64,000 bases of DNA, from assembly GCF_013185185.1 (NCBI RefSeq), contig NZ_JAAZWE010000001.1:1240001-1304000 (forward strand). The letters are read 5' to 3'. The position numbers were made by a program, and so were the translations under genes. This stretch comes from Saccharibacillus endophyticus (GTDB lineage: Bacteria; Bacillota; Bacilli; Paenibacillales; Paenibacillaceae). The notes under the pieces were generated by a model. That model was given only the letters and a program-made list of their open reading frames with translations, ran no database searches and was not told the DNA's origin. Shown here piece after piece: positions 24,470-34,951 of the stretch (its first letter is position 1; every line of letters starts with the position of its first letter).

Positions 24470-26023
24470 CTAAGCCAATTTGTCTTTATACTCCGTCGGG
24501 CTGCAGCCTGCATACTCCTTGAATACTTTGGAAAAATAATGCGGATCGCCGAAGCCCAGCGCGTCCGAGACGTGTTTGACCTTCATATCCGGCTCCGAGG
24601 CCAGCAAACGGCGCGCTTCATCGATCTTCAGCTCCATATAGTGATGCACGAACGTGCTGCCCGTATACCGCTTGATGATGCGACTGATATACGAAGGACT
24701 CACGTGGAACTGCTGCGCGGCTTCGGCAATCGAGATCTGAACGTAAAGGTTTTGCCTCAGATACCGGTCGATTTGCTCGAATAATTCTTCTCCCCCGCGC
24801 TTGCCCGGTTCTTGCAGCCGATCGAACTTTGCCGCGCACCACGCATAGAGCGATTCCGCAAAAGCTTCAGGACTTGCGGCAGCGAACAAAGCCCGAAGCT
24901 CGTGTTCCGAATTCGCGACGTCCGGCACTTTTTCACCGCTTGCCTCAATCACCGGGTCTTGCCCGCCCGCCCCAAGTTCGTCCGCCAAAAAGCTCACCAA
25001 GCGCTCCAGACTCATCATCCGCGCGGAGTCGTGCAGCCAATAAGACAAACTTTGCCGAAGCAGCAGCAGGAAACGTTCCTTTTGGCGCTGAACGATCAAC
25101 TCCGCAAGCTGAACCTGAATCGCCAGTTTCGTCGCTTCGCCGGCTCCAACCTCCTGCTCTCCCGCCAGCGACGAAGCCAGGCAGCCGGATACCGTCAAAC
25201 GATCGCGCACGGTACGCTCGAGTTTGCCGTATGCCGCAGACAATGCACGTAATTCAACCGGCTCAGCGGCGGCCAGCGCGATAGCGGATAGTCCGGCATT
25301 CTTCAACGCTTCGACAACCGCAACTTCGTCGAATCGAAGACGCTCGGCAGAGCTTTCGGTTATGATTTCCGCGGTAGCACTCTCTATGAATACGCCTTCA
25401 TCTTTCAGTATAACAAACTGGCCCGCTTGCTGCGAAGGCAGCACCCTGAACGCTTCGGTTTTGAAAAAGTCTTTTAACGCAGCGTCGATGCTTTCGATGT
25501 CCCAAGCCTTCGCTTCGGCCGCAAAAGGACGCTGACGCACCAACACCAACCGTTTCTCTCCCGCCAACAACTCCGTATCCAACGTCATTTTCGCCAAATA
25601 GTCCGCTTCTACCACACCTTCCAGCAAACGCCGCTCGTTCTCCTGCTGCTCGCGAAGCTGCTCCAGCAATCGGCCGAGCACGTCCGCCAACTGCCCTTGA
25701 TCCACAGGCTTGAGCAGATAGTCGAACGCCTGCAAATTCAGCGCGCGGCGCGCATATTCGAAGTCGCTGTAGCCGCTGATCAGCACCGTTTGCAGCCGGG
25801 GATTCAGCTTTTTCGCCTGCTCGATCAGTCCCAGTCCGTCCAGCTTCGGCATCCGAATATCGGTGAGCAAAATATCGACGGGCCGGGACTTCAACTGCTC
25901 CAGCGCTTCCAATCCGTTCGAAGCGGTCGCCGTCACCTGAACGGGCAGGCCGGCCGACCGGATCAGCATTTGAAGGTTGCGCAAGATCGGTTTGCTGTCT
26001 TCCGCGATGATCGCGTTATACAT
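24470..26023 (-). CDS. YesN-type response regulator with AraC DNA-binding domain
   Basis: About 517 residues. The receiver domain has Asp in LLTDIRMPKLDGLGL (about 51-65), the central region is uncharacterised, and a C-terminal AraC-type double HTH (about 415-517) ends with FGDPHYFSKVFKEYAGCSP. It partners the sensor kinase at 26041 and most likely activates the divergent sugar transporter genes from 28532. ATG at 26023 is favoured by AAAGGAG 8 nt upstream; GTG at 26032 lies inside that site. Confidence 0.92.
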   Translation of the reverse strand: MYNAIIAEDSKPILRNLQMLIRSAGLPVQVTATASNGLEALEQLKSRPVDILLTDIRMPKLDGLGLIEQAKKLNPRLQTVLISGYSDFEYARRALNLQAFDYLLKPVDQGQLADVLGRLLEQLREQQENERRLLEGVVEADYLAKMTLDTELLAGEKRLVLVRQRPFAAEAKAWDIESIDAALKDFFKTEAFRVLPSQQAGQFVILKDEGVFIESATAEIITESSAERLRFDEVAVVEALKNAGLSAIALAAAEPVELRALSAAYGKLERTVRDRLTVSGCLASSLAGEQEVGAGEATKLAIQVQLAELIVQRQKERFLLLLRQSLSYWLHDSARMMSLERLVSFLADELGAGGQDPVIEASGEKVPDVANSEHELRALFAAASPEAFAESLYAWCAAKFDRLQEPGKRGGEELFEQIDRYLRQNLYVQISIAEAAQQFHVSPSYISRIIKRYTGSTFVHHYMELKIDEARRLLASEPDMKVKHVSDALGFGDPHYFSKVFKEYAGCSPTEYKDKLA

Positions 26024-26040
26024 TTCTGCCACTCCTTTCT

Positions 26041-27813
26041 TTAATAAAAATCTTCCGTAAGCGACGCAATGATCTGGATCGCCGCTCCTCCTCCGTTATC
26101 GGAATGATTGTACATATTGAAAAACAACCGGTTTTTGTACATGAGCTGCAAACGGTGCGCCGTATTGACGATACCCATGCCGCCGATGCCCGTTTCCCGA
26201 GGAGCGTCTTCGCCGAAGGTTTCCGTCGATCGAATCAGGTCCAGCGTGCGCGCAATGATCTCCTGCGAGAAACCTTCCCCGTTATCCCGTACCTCCAGCG
26301 CCCACAATCCGTTGTACAGCTTCACCCGAATCTCGATCCGCCACGGCGCGTCCGCATTTCCGAAAGCGTGTTCGATACAGTTCTCGACAAAAGGCTGGAT
26401 CACCAATCTCGGCAGGCGGATCTCGTCGAATGCCGGATCTTCATCGATGTTCCATTCCAAATCATCTTCGTAATTGTGCCGCAGCAGCGCCAGATAATCT
26501 TTCGTATGCTCCAGTTCCTGCGTCAGGCTCACATGCTCGTACGGCGAAGAAACGATATAACGCAGGCTGTCCGACAGGTTTTTGCACATTTCCGAGACGA
26601 CTTCGTTCTTCCCTTCCTGCGCGGCGATGCTGATCAGGTACAGCGTATTATGGATAAAATGCGGCGCGATTTGCGCTTGCAGCGCCGAGTTGCGGGCAAT
26701 CGCTTCTTCGTGCACGGCCAGCTTTTCCCGCTCGATCGAGACCTGCAGCCGATCCAGCAGCCCCTGGAACGACTCGCTCAATTGCAGCAGCTCGTTGTTC
26801 GACGAAGGGGTCTCCACTTTGGTATCGATATTGCTGTAATTGATGCGCCGCATCTGATTGCGCAGCTTGCGGATCGGCAGCAGGAAGCTGCGGGCGGAGA
26901 AATACATATAAGCGGCGGAAAAAAGAAACAACGAAGCGATCAGCAGCATGGAGATGGTCGCGACCGAATTGACGGGACCGAGCACCACCTTTTTCGGCGT
27001 CACGGTGTACGTGGTCCAGCCTGTCTCTTCGGATCGATAATACGCGACGTAATCGCCGGTATCGTTGATCGTTACGCCGTTTAAATCCGAGGTCGGAAGC
27101 CGGAAGTCGGGCGTTTCCGCTTCGGACGGATTCGATTCGTAAATGGTTCGCCCGGCGTAATCGATCACGTACACCTCGCTGCCGGGGCTTCCCGCAGCGA
27201 CAGAGCGCCGGAGCATTTCCTGCTGAAGCTGAATCGCCATGTAACCGAATACTTTGCCGTTCTGATTGATGATCGCCCGGATAAAAAACACGCGATTCGC
27301 GGTTGGGCGATACAGGGAGTAACCGTTTTCAACCCAGTTGACGTCATTGCCGCTGCTTTCCAAAAACGGCAGCAAGGACGAAGGATTGCCCGGCGCGCCG
27401 ATGAAAGTGGTCAGCAGGCCGCCGCGCAGATCGTAAATCGCGACGTCCTCGATGTTCATGCTGGGCCCGATGGATTGGAACATGATTTCTCTTAATTTTC
27501 GATTGAGCGACAATCCTTCCACGGATAATCGCGAAGAATCGCCGGTCGGCATCAATGCGAAAATATCTTTACTCGACAAAATCCGCTGCGAAAGTTGGTT
27601 CTGGCTGTCGACGTAGAGATCGAGCTGATCCCCGATTTTGGCTGCGGAGAGCCGCATCTCGTTCTCCGTCGTTTCCCGCAGCGGATGCACCACGATTGTA
27701 TTCACATAAATGGCGAAGCTGCCCATGACGATCAGGAGAAGAACGGCGAATGCCAGAAAGAACTTGGTTTGCAGGCTGGCTCGGCCGCCGAGTTTGAATG
27801 TTCGGAAAAGCAC
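26041..27813 (-). CDS. YesM-type sensor histidine kinase
   Basis: About 590 residues. TM1 (about 20-40), an extracytoplasmic sensor domain (to about 280), TM2 (about 288-310), HAMP, then a His_kinase domain with the phospho-acceptor in APHFIHNTLYLIS (the usual form is NPHFLYNTL) and an HATPase with FVENCIEHAF and DNGEGF. GTG at 27813 is preferred since AAGGAGGT lies 6 nt upstream; earlier in-frame codons overlap it. The gene ends 17 bp before the response regulator start. It senses carbohydrate-related signals in related systems; the ligand here is unknown. Confidence 0.92.
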   Translation of the reverse strand: MLFRTFKLGGRASLQTKFFLAFAVLLLIVMGSFAIYVNTIVVHPLRETTENEMRLSAAKIGDQLDLYVDSQNQLSQRILSSKDIFALMPTGDSSRLSVEGLSLNRKLREIMFQSIGPSMNIEDVAIYDLRGGLLTTFIGAPGNPSSLLPFLESSGNDVNWVENGYSLYRPTANRVFFIRAIINQNGKVFGYMAIQLQQEMLRRSVAAGSPGSEVYVIDYAGRTIYESNPSEAETPDFRLPTSDLNGVTINDTGDYVAYYRSEETGWTTYTVTPKKVVLGPVNSVATISMLLIASLFLFSAAYMYFSARSFLLPIRKLRNQMRRINYSNIDTKVETPSSNNELLQLSESFQGLLDRLQVSIEREKLAVHEEAIARNSALQAQIAPHFIHNTLYLISIAAQEGKNEVVSEMCKNLSDSLRYIVSSPYEHVSLTQELEHTKDYLALLRHNYEDDLEWNIDEDPAFDEIRLPRLVIQPFVENCIEHAFGNADAPWRIEIRVKLYNGLWALEVRDNGEGFSQEIIARTLDLIRSTETFGEDAPRETGIGGMGIVNTAHRLQLMYKNRLFFNMYNHSDNGGGAAIQIIASLTEDFY

Positions 27814-27888
27814 CGTGCGACCTCCTTCTGGCTTGTTGATGTTCATACTGTACAACCAAAACGAAAAATCGACAAGGGTCGGGGATTA

Positions 27889-28048
27889 GGGCGTGTCTTC
27901 AAACCTCAATGGCAGCAGATTTGGTCGAATTTTCGTTCTCAGCAAGGAACTTTTTCGCAGTCGTGCCGGGGCACGTCAAGAGAAAGTGACGCGGCGGAGG
28001 ACGAAAAGGCGGCAAAAGATGCACATTGGCAGGTTTGAAGACACGCCC
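27889..28048. mobile_element. 160-bp MITE with 18-bp perfect terminal inverted repeats and TA duplication
   Basis: The ends GGGCGTGTCTTCAAACCT and AGGTTTGAAGACACGCCC are exact complements and are flanked by TA on both sides (27887-27888, 28049-28050). No transposase is encoded. TA target duplication suggests mobilisation by an IS630/Tc1 or IS427-type transposase elsewhere. It lies in the divergent control region of the YesM/YesN and sugar transporter genes. A partial relative is at 57357-57405. Confidence 0.85.
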
Positions 28049-28335
28049 TAGGCTGCCCCAGATGAAAACCGGTTAATTCTTCTTGTTTTTTCGAGCTTTT
28101 TTTCGAAGGTTGGACTTTTTTTCGTTTAGAGGCTGAGGATGGGGTAGAAATGGTGGAGCGGAGGACTGGAAAGGCTTGCTTCGAGGATGAGAAGCAAGTA
28201 AGGTCGTGCTGCGAACGAGAGTTTCGGCGTGAAAGGCGAAGGCTTCGCGGCTTCTTTTTCCTTTCACGCTACCTCATTGTTTGCTGGAGGGCGCTCGTAT
28301 TTATGAGCGTTTTTTTAAAACCTTTAAGACCTTTT

Positions 28336-28399
28336 CGCTCGAACTACGCAGATTAAGAATACCGGATTGTATCAATCCGGTATTCTTAACCTTCGAGCG
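28336..28399. repeat. Nested inverted repeat in the leader region
   Basis: The inner arms TTAAGAATACCGGATTG and CAATCCGGTATTCTTAA are perfect with a 3-nt loop (28353-28389). The outer arms CGCTCGAA and TTCGAGCG enclose them. There is no preceding plus-strand gene to terminate, so a protein site or mRNA/antisense structure is possible. Confidence 0.8.
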
Positions 28400-28474
28400 T
28401 TGTTCAGGATATTACCCCTAAAGAGTAAATCACAGCCATGTACCCTCTCCGCCCCACCCTCTATAATCTAAACA

Positions 28475-28488
28475 TGAAAGCGGATTCA
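28475..28488 (+). promoter_or_regulatory. Candidate catabolite-responsive element (cre)
   Basis: TGAAAGCGGATTCA matches the cre consensus TGWAARCGYTWNCW with about one deviation. It lies just downstream of TATAAT (28462-28467), a position where CcpA would repress. Confidence 0.5.
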
Positions 28489-28531
28489 AGACGAGGACAG
28501 TTCAGGTTCAACATTCACAGGGGGCGATAAC

Positions 28532-29869
28532 ATGAAGCAAAAGACAAGAAAGATTGCGGCAGGATTGCTGGGCGGGTTGGTAGCGGTATCGTTGGCGGCT
28601 TGCGGCGGAGGCAACGCTTCGCCAGGCGCTTCTACGGCAGCAGGCGGTGGCGGAGGCGATACGGGCAGCAGCAGCGGAGGAAGCGGAACGACGATCGAGC
28701 TTGCGATCTCGAAAAGTTCGCAGGATTCGGCGTTCGTGCAGCAGGATCTGCTCGACGCGTTCGAAAAAGAAACCGGAATCAAGGTCAACTTGCAGCTCCT
28801 TCCGGCCGAGCAAACGGCGACGGTACTGCAAACGAAGCTGGCGGTCGACGAGACGCCGGATATCATTCAGTACAACCTCGCGAGCGCGACGACGGACCTG
28901 AATCTGGAGCGCAACTTCGAGATTCTCGACGATGAGCCTTGGGTGAGCCGTTTGGAGAACAAGGAAGTATTGTCCGCTTACGGACACGTCTACAGTTTCC
29001 ACGTCAGCCAAGACACCGGGATGCAGGGCGTCGTGTACAACAAAGACATTTTCGACGAGCTGGGCCTGAGCATTCCGAACAACTTCGAAGAGTTCCTCGC
29101 GGTGTGCGAGAAGATCAAGGCCGCGGGCATCACGCCCGTATTCATGCCTTACAAAGATAACTGGGCGGCGAACGTGTGGCCGGCGGCGGCTTTCGCGGAT
29201 TACGCGGACAAGAACGAGCCGGACTTGTTCGAGAAAATCAATTCCAACCAGAAAAAATGGTCGGATGTACCGGCTTTCGCGGACATTCTGCAGCAGCAAT
29301 ACGAAGTGTACGAAAAAGGCTACACCAACGGCGATCTGCTGAGCGACAGCTACGATATGGCCGTGGGCAAATTCCTGAACAAAGAAGTCGCGATGATGTT
29401 CATGGGCGACTGGCTGATCCAGAACGTGGCGGAAAACGATCCGAACATGCGCCTCGGCCTGTTCCCGATTCCGTACACGCAGGATGCCAAGCTTGGTGCC
29501 AGCCCGCTGGGCGGACAATTGTTCATTCCGAAAAAAGCCAAACATATGGCCGAAGCGAAGAAATTCCTCGACTACGTAGCACGCAAAGACGTGGCGCAGC
29601 CGATCGTCGACAAGCAAAAATACGTCTCGATCTTCAGCGACGTGACCACGCCGGAGCTGCCGGAGTACAAGCAGGAGATCGTCGACAACTACATCACGCC
29701 GAAGAAAACGGTGCTGACGGTAGATGCGCATATGCTGGTCGACCGCAGCGAACTGTACCGTTTGCTTCAAGACGAATTCGCGGGCGGCCTTGACGCTCAA
29801 GGCGTGCTGACGGCTTGGGACGAGAAATTCGCGCAGTTGATGAAAGACAAAGAGGTCGAAGGCTTCTAA
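28532..29869 (+). CDS. Sugar ABC transporter solute-binding lipoprotein
   Basis: A 445-residue protein. A signal with lipobox (VSLAACGGG, Cys near 26), a Gly/Ser-rich linker, then a family 1 extracellular solute-binding fold (LLDAFEKETGIKVNLQLLP; VYNKDIFDELGLSIPNNFEE; GDWLIQNV). It delivers an oligosaccharide or sugar to the two permeases encoded next. No ATPase gene is present in this operon, so a shared MsmX-type ATPase is expected. GGGGCGA lies upstream of the ATG. Control is probably by the divergent YesN. Confidence 0.93.
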   Translation: MKQKTRKIAAGLLGGLVAVSLAACGGGNASPGASTAAGGGGGDTGSSSGGSGTTIELAISKSSQDSAFVQQDLLDAFEKETGIKVNLQLLPAEQTATVLQTKLAVDETPDIIQYNLASATTDLNLERNFEILDDEPWVSRLENKEVLSAYGHVYSFHVSQDTGMQGVVYNKDIFDELGLSIPNNFEEFLAVCEKIKAAGITPVFMPYKDNWAANVWPAAAFADYADKNEPDLFEKINSNQKKWSDVPAFADILQQQYEVYEKGYTNGDLLSDSYDMAVGKFLNKEVAMMFMGDWLIQNVAENDPNMRLGLFPIPYTQDAKLGASPLGGQLFIPKKAKHMAEAKKFLDYVARKDVAQPIVDKQKYVSIFSDVTTPELPEYKQEIVDNYITPKKTVLTVDAHMLVDRSELYRLLQDEFAGGLDAQGVLTAWDEKFAQLMKDKEVEGF

Positions 29870-29991
29870 GCCCAATCATCGCAAGCAGCAAATCCATCAA
29901 ACCCGGACTTTCTGAATAAAGGCGTCCGCCGGGACGGGGGTCGACTCTGATCGTACCCCTGTTCCGCCGCGCGCATATGGAGTGTGAAAAG

Positions 29992-30864
29992 ATGAAAATA
30001 TCGAGAAAACTATACTCGTACTACCTGATTTGGCCGGCTTTGCTGGTCTACTCCGTCTTCTTCGTCGTTCCCGCCATCATCGGCCTGTTCTATTCTTTCA
30101 CGGACTGGCGGTTGGACCGGGTGGGGCTTAACTTTATCGGTTGGGACAACTTCGAACGCATTTTCACGGATAAAACGCTGCTTCTTGCGATTAAAAACAC
30201 GCTGATCTTCGCGGTCGTGACCGTTATCGGCAAAAACCTGATCGGGCTGGCTCTGGCGGTCGGCTTGAATATGCGATTGAAATCGCGCAATATTCTTCGG
30301 GCCATTTTCTATTCCCCTTCTATTCTGAGCGTGCTGGTAATCAGTATCGTGTTCACGCCGATGCTGCGCTCCGAAGGCACGATCAACCGCATTTTCGAAT
30401 CGGTCGGGCTGGACTTTCTCGCGCAGCGATGGCTGACCGATCCGCAGATCGTTATTTTCACCGTGGCCGCGATCTCGATCTGGCAGCATGCGGGCTTCCA
30501 AATGGCGATCTATCTGGCAGGTTTGCAATCGATCTCGAAAGATTATTATGAAGCCGCCACGATCGACGGCGCCGGCGCTTGGAGAAGCTTCCGCAGCATC
30601 ACGCTCCCTCTTCTGCTCCCTGCGCTCAACATCAATCTGATGCTGACGCTGATCGGCGGGCTCAAAGTCTTCTCCGAAGTGTTCGTGCTTACCGGCGGCG
30701 GACCGGGCAACGCTTCGCAGGTCGTCGGCACGATCATCCTGCGTTCGTTCGGCGAAGGCAGTTGGGGCCTCGGTACGGCGGTCAACACGCTGCTGTTCGC
30801 GGCCGTTACGGTCATCGCGATTCCGCTGCTCATCTTCATGCGCCGCAAGGAGGTATCCGAATAA
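29992..30864 (+). CDS. Sugar ABC transporter permease (MalF/LacF type)
   Basis: About 290 residues with six membrane segments and the EAA loop near the C-terminus (YYEAATIDGAGAWRSFRSIT). ATG at 29992 has GGAG 9 nt upstream; the in-frame ATG at 29977 would overlap that site. Its stop overlaps the next permease start (TAATG). Confidence 0.93.
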   Translation: MKISRKLYSYYLIWPALLVYSVFFVVPAIIGLFYSFTDWRLDRVGLNFIGWDNFERIFTDKTLLLAIKNTLIFAVVTVIGKNLIGLALAVGLNMRLKSRNILRAIFYSPSILSVLVISIVFTPMLRSEGTINRIFESVGLDFLAQRWLTDPQIVIFTVAAISIWQHAGFQMAIYLAGLQSISKDYYEAATIDGAGAWRSFRSITLPLLLPALNINLMLTLIGGLKVFSEVFVLTGGGPGNASQVVGTIILRSFGEGSWGLGTAVNTLLFAAVTVIAIPLLIFMRRKEVSE

Positions 30865-31694
30865 TGAACTATACGCGTAAAATGGCCTGGAGGAATTACC
30901 TCGTCGAAGGCTTTCTGATTCTCATGTCGCTGATTATCATTTTGCCGATGCTGGTCATGATCTTCGGCAGTTTCATGAACAATATCGAAGTCATGAAGTT
31001 CTCGCTTCGTTTACCGACCGAATGGCATTTTTCCAACTATGTCACGGTATTCAAAGAAGGCGGATTGGCCCGCGCGTTCTGGAACGGCATCCTGATCACG
31101 GGCGTGTCGTGTATCGTCAACATCTTCACGTCGTCCGCCGCCGCTTTCATTCTGACCCGGCGCGATACGAAGCTGTCGAATATCCTGTACATGTTCTTCT
31201 TCATGGGCCTGATCGCGCCGATGTCGACGATTACCACGATTCGCGTCGTGCAATGGTTCGGCTTCTACGGCAGCATCACGAGCGTTATTCTGATCTACGC
31301 GTCGCTTAACACCGCATTCAGCGTCTTCCTGTACAGCGGCTTTATCCGCTCGATTCCGAAAGCGCTGGATGAAGTGGCCTTCCTCGAAGGCGCGGGCACG
31401 CTCAGCGTCTTTTTCAAAATCGTCACGCCGCTGATTCTTCCGGTTAACGCGACGGTGGCGATCATGGTGTTCATGTCGGTATGGAACGATATCACCATTC
31501 CGCTGTACTTCCTGACGGACAGCTCGGACTGGACGATGCCGCTCTCGGTCTACAACTTCTACGGAAAATTCAGCCGCGACTGGAACCTGATCTTCGCCGA
31601 TCTGGTGCTCACCTCGCTGCCGGTATTCATCCTGTATCTGTTCTGCCAAAAGTACATCGTAAGCGGTCTGACGGCCGGCGCCGTGAAAGGCTGA
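30864..31694 (+). CDS. Sugar ABC transporter permease (MalG/LacG type)
   Basis: A 276-residue protein with six membrane segments and an EAA-like motif (ALDEVAFLEGAGTLSVFFKI). The ATG overlaps the stop of the preceding permease by one base, and AAGGAGGT lies upstream. It ends with the conserved ISGLTAGAVKG-type tail (VSGLTAGAVKG). The transcript ends at the terminator 31710-31746. Confidence 0.93.
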   Translation: MNYTRKMAWRNYLVEGFLILMSLIIILPMLVMIFGSFMNNIEVMKFSLRLPTEWHFSNYVTVFKEGGLARAFWNGILITGVSCIVNIFTSSAAAFILTRRDTKLSNILYMFFFMGLIAPMSTITTIRVVQWFGFYGSITSVILIYASLNTAFSVFLYSGFIRSIPKALDEVAFLEGAGTLSVFFKIVTPLILPVNATVAIMVFMSVWNDITIPLYFLTDSSDWTMPLSVYNFYGKFSRDWNLIFADLVLTSLPVFILYLFCQKYIVSGLTAGAVKG

Positions 31695-31709
31695 TCGCGT
31701 TGTGATCGA

Positions 31710-31746
31710 AAAAAGGATTCCGGGTTTTCCCGGAATCCTTTTTTTT
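31710..31746 (+). terminator. Intrinsic terminator of the sugar transporter operon
   Basis: AAAAGGATTCCGGG pairs with CCCGGAATCCTTTTTTT. Confidence 0.9.
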
Positions 31747-32033
31747 GCTTCATTATATTCTTCATATGTCTGTAGATACCTATGATCGCGCTTCGAATCG
31801 CGCAAACCTCGCGCTTCGAAAAAAATAAATGAATTTTTTTATGTACCGCGCCGCTTTCTTTCCATGAACAAACTCTACATATTAGCATCCTCTTCACCTC
31901 CGCAAAAGTACGCGAACAGAAAGTGACCAAACCTTGAAAACGGACCGAGCACCCAAAAACCGGGCTTACTTTTGGTTATAGAAATAAAGAAAGCATCGGA
32001 CAAATATTCGCAACCGGAAGGAAGGTGATCGGA
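31747..32033. other. Intergenic region before the P-type ATPase
   Basis: About 290 bp. It contains CGCGCTTCGAA twice (near 31790 and 31814) around ATCGCGCAAACC, a short local repeat. No gene or convincing promoter is seen. Confidence 0.45.
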
Positions 32034-34814
32034 TTGGCCAAAGCCAATCAACAACAAAAACCGCCTCAACCCTATCACATGATGGGAAGCGAAGATACGC
32101 TCGATCATTTGGATAGCGGCGAACGCGGTTTGAGCCCGGAAGAAGCTTCCGGCCGTCTGGAAAAGCACGGCCCGAACATGCTGGAAGAAGGTCAAAAAAC
32201 AGGTTTTTGGGGAAAGCTGCTCGAGCAGTTGAAAAGCGTCATGATCATCGTGTTGATCGCGGCGGCAGGCATTTCGATCGCGCTCGGCGAGTACATCGAC
32301 GGCATCGTGATTCTGGTCGTGGTCGGAGTCATCGTCGCGCTCGGTTTGATCCAGGAAAGCAAAGCCGAAGCCGCGCTTGAAGCGCTTCAGGAGATGTCTT
32401 CCCCGCATGCCAACGTGCGGCGCGGCGGCGAAACGAAAAACATCGAAAGCGCGGATCTGGTTCCCGGCGATATCGTGCTGCTGGAATCCGGCGATGTGGT
32501 TCCTGCCGACCTGAGGCTGATCAAAGCCAGTTCCTTGCAGATCGACGAATCGGCGCTGACCGGCGAGTCTCTGCCCGTAGACAAACAGACGGAGCCGCTC
32601 GACGAAGAAGATCTGGTCGTCGGCGATCGCGTCAATCTCGGGTATATGAGCAGCATCGTGTCGGGCGGCCGCGGGGAAGGCGTCGTAATCGCGACCGGCA
32701 TGAATACGGAAGTCGGCGGCATCGCGGGTCATCTCAACGAAGACAGCCGCGAAAAAACGCCTTTGCAAAAACGGTTGGATCAAATGGGCAAATACCTGAC
32801 CGTGCTCGCGATCGGGGCGGCTGCCGCGTTATTCGTAATCGGATGGCTGCAAGGACGGGATTTGCTCGAAATGTTCATGACGACCATATCCGTCGCCGTT
32901 TCCGCGATTCCCGAAGGGCTCCCCGCCGTCGTAACCATCATTCTCGCCGTGGGCGTCAAACGCATGGCGGGACGCAAAGCGATCATCCGCAAACTGCCGG
33001 CAATCGAGACGCTGGGCAGTACCCAAGTGATCTGTTCCGACAAAACGGGGACTTTGACCCAAAACCGCATGACCGTCCAGCGTTACTTCGTGAACGGGCA
33101 GTCCGTCGACGTTTCCGGCGATTCGGATCATCCCGACAAACAGGACGAACAATCGGAAGACGGCCTGCAGGCGGACACCGGCAATGAAAACGCGAAATCC
33201 GTGTTTACCCAAGTGTTGTCCTTGTGCAACGATGCCGAGCTGAATTCGGCAGACGACGACAACGACGAACAAGACGGCGAAAACAAGGAAAACCGCGATA
33301 TCGGCGATCCGACCGATATCGGACTGGCCCGCTTCGCCGCGGAGCTCGGTTCTCCGCGAAAAGAATTGGAACAGCAATATCCGCGCGAAGGCGAAATTCC
33401 TTTCGATTCCACGCGCAAGCTGATGACGACCGCGCATAAGATCCATGACGACGGCTACCGTCTGATGGTCAAAGGCGCGCCGGACGTTTTGCTCGAGCGA
33501 TGCACGAAGATCCATGGCGATGCCGTGGAAGAGATGACCGACGAACACCGGGAACAAATACGCGAAGCCAACAAAGAAATGGCGGACGACGCGCTGCGGG
33601 TGCTCGCTTTCGCTTATCGCGAAAGCGGTGAACTTCCCGACGAATCCGATCCGGAAAAGTTCGAATCGGAATTGATCTTCCTCGGACTTGTCGGCATGAT
33701 CGACCCGCCGCGCGAAAACGCGGTCGAAGCCGTTCGGGTCGCCCGCGAAGCGGGAATCCGGCCGATCATGATCACCGGCGACCATGGCAGCACGGCCGCC
33801 GCGATCGCCAGGCAATTGGATATTTTGCAAGGCGACGACGAAGTGCTGACCGGCGCGGAGCTCGATAAAATTTCCGACGAGGAATTCGAGCAGAACGTCG
33901 ATCATTACTCCGTGTATGCCCGCGTATCGCCGGAGCATAAAGTCCGGATCGTCAAAGCCTGGAAAAAGAAAGGCAAAGTCGTCGCCATGACGGGAGACGG
34001 CGTCAACGACGCGCCTGCGCTCAAAGCGTCGGATATCGGCGTCGGCATGGGCATATCGGGCACGGACGCCGCCAAAAACGCGTCGAAGATGGTGCTGACC
34101 GACGACAACTTCGGCACGATCGTGGTTGCCGTCGAAGAAGGACGGAAAGTGTTCAGCAATATCCGCAAATCCATCCAGTTCCTGCTGTCGGCCAATTTCA
34201 GTCAGGTCACGACGATCTTCGTCGCGACCAGCATCGGCTGGAGCATCCTGACCCCGATTCAGATTCTGTGGATCAACCTGGTCGACACGCTTCCGGGTCT
34301 TGCCCTCGGCATGGAAAAATCCGAAGGCGACGAGATGAAAAAGAAACCCCGCAAGCCCGATCAGAGCGTGTTTGCCGACGGGTTGGGTATCCGGATTCTG
34401 TACCAAGGCGCTTTGCAAGCCCTATTAGTACTGGCAGTGTTCGCTTGGGGAATCTATCAGTATTCTTCGGAAGAAGCGATCAGCATGGCCTTTATCGCAC
34501 TCGGCGCGATTCAGCTGACGCACGCGTACAATGCGCGTTCGGCTACCGGCTCGGTGTTCAAGCTGGGCTTCTTCTCGAATAAGTACCTGAATTGGGCCGT
34601 ACTGGTCTCCGGCGCGCTGCTGCTGGGCATCTCGATTCCCGAATTCATGCATCCGTTCTTCGGCCTCGTGCCTCTCGGCCTGAGCCAGTGGGCTATTGCT
34701 CTTGCAGCGGCGATCGCGATTATTCCGCTGGTTGAATTCATCAAGTTCTTTATCCGCGCAAGCGATAAAAAAGCGGCAAGAGAAAACGAGCAGGAAGAAA
34801 AGCAGGCTGCGTGA
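32034..34814 (+). CDS. P-type Ca2+-transporting ATPase (PMCA/SERCA-like)
   Basis: About 926 residues. TGES in the actuator domain, phosphorylation Asp in DKTGTLT (about residue 336), [11 protein letters not shown] in the nucleotide domain, [11 protein letters not shown] at the hinge, and AIPEGLPAV in TM4. PEGLP and [12 protein letters not shown] in TM6 are those of Ca2+ pumps (type 2A). An unusually acidic insert (about 360-430, [15 protein letters not shown]) extends the N domain. TTG at 32034 is preferred because GGAAGGTGATC sits just before it; GTG at 32025 lies inside this site. It probably exports Ca2+ or Mn2+. Confidence 0.92.
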   Translation: MAKANQQQKPPQPYHMMGSEDTLDHLDSGERGLSPEEASGRLEKHGPNMLEEGQKTGFWGKLLEQLKSVMIIVLIAAAGISIALGEYIDGIVILVVVGVIVALGLIQESKAEAALEALQEMSSPHANVRRGGETKNIESADLVPGDIVLLESGDVVPADLRLIKASSLQIDESALTGESLPVDKQTEPLDEEDLVVGDRVNLGYMSSIVSGGRGEGVVIATGMNTEVGGIAGHLNEDSREKTPLQKRLDQMGKYLTVLAIGAAAALFVIGWLQGRDLLEMFMTTISVAVSAIPEGLPAVVTIILAVGVKRMAGRKAIIRKLPAIETLGSTQVICSDKTGTLTQNRMTVQRYFVNGQSVDVSGDSDHPDKQDEQSEDGLQADTGNENAKSVFTQVLSLCNDAELNSADDDNDEQDGENKENRDIGDPTDIGLARFAAELGSPRKELEQQYPREGEIPFDSTRKLMTTAHKIHDDGYRLMVKGAPDVLLERCTKIHGDAVEEMTDEHREQIREANKEMADDALRVLAFAYRESGELPDESDPEKFESELIFLGLVGMIDPPRENAVEAVRVAREAGIRPIMITGDHGSTAAAIARQLDILQGDDEVLTGAELDKISDEEFEQNVDHYSVYARVSPEHKVRIVKAWKKKGKVVAMTGDGVNDAPALKASDIGVGMGISGTDAAKNASKMVLTDDNFGTIVVAVEEGRKVFSNIRKSIQFLLSANFSQVTTIFVATSIGWSILTPIQILWINLVDTLPGLALGMEKSEGDEMKKKPRKPDQSVFADGLGIRILYQGALQALLVLAVFAWGIYQYSSEEAISMAFIALGAIQLTHAYNARSATGSVFKLGFFSNKYLNWAVLVSGALLLGISIPEFMHPFFGLVPLGLSQWAIALAAAIAIIPLVEFIKFFIRASDKKAARENEQEEKQAA

Positions 34815-34951
34815 TCATAGGGTAAAATTTGAGCATTAGAGTCGCTTCGCGACATATGTAGATGCGTCATTAATCGTATTTGAATGATGGATGTGTACGG
34901 TGAATTTTGTACGGCGCATGCGATAATTTGCGATACATGCGATAATTAACG

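Larger units (their letters stand above)
28050..28531. other. Leader and control region of the sugar transporter operon
   Basis: Contains a long hairpin (28336-28399), a TATAAT -10 box (28462-28467) without a clear -35, as expected of an activator-dependent promoter, and a cre-like site (28475-28488). Open frames here look like noise. Confidence 0.55.

Noticed and set aside
28150-28356. Small plus-strand frame before the sugar transporter operon
   Set aside because: No ribosome binding site and a random-looking Arg/Glu/Phe composition; it overlaps the nested hairpin.
28508-29875. 455-codon minus-strand frame opposite the solute-binding protein
   Set aside because: Shadow of a clear lipoprotein gene; no ribosome binding site and no family resemblance.
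31785-31830. CGCGCTTCGAA direct repeats as a possible array
   Set aside because: Only two units with a short gap; insufficient for a CRISPR or iteron call.
32829-34418. 529-codon minus-strand frame opposite the P-type ATPase
   Set aside because: The plus-strand gene has all P-type ATPase motifs; the reverse frame is an artefact of codon bias.
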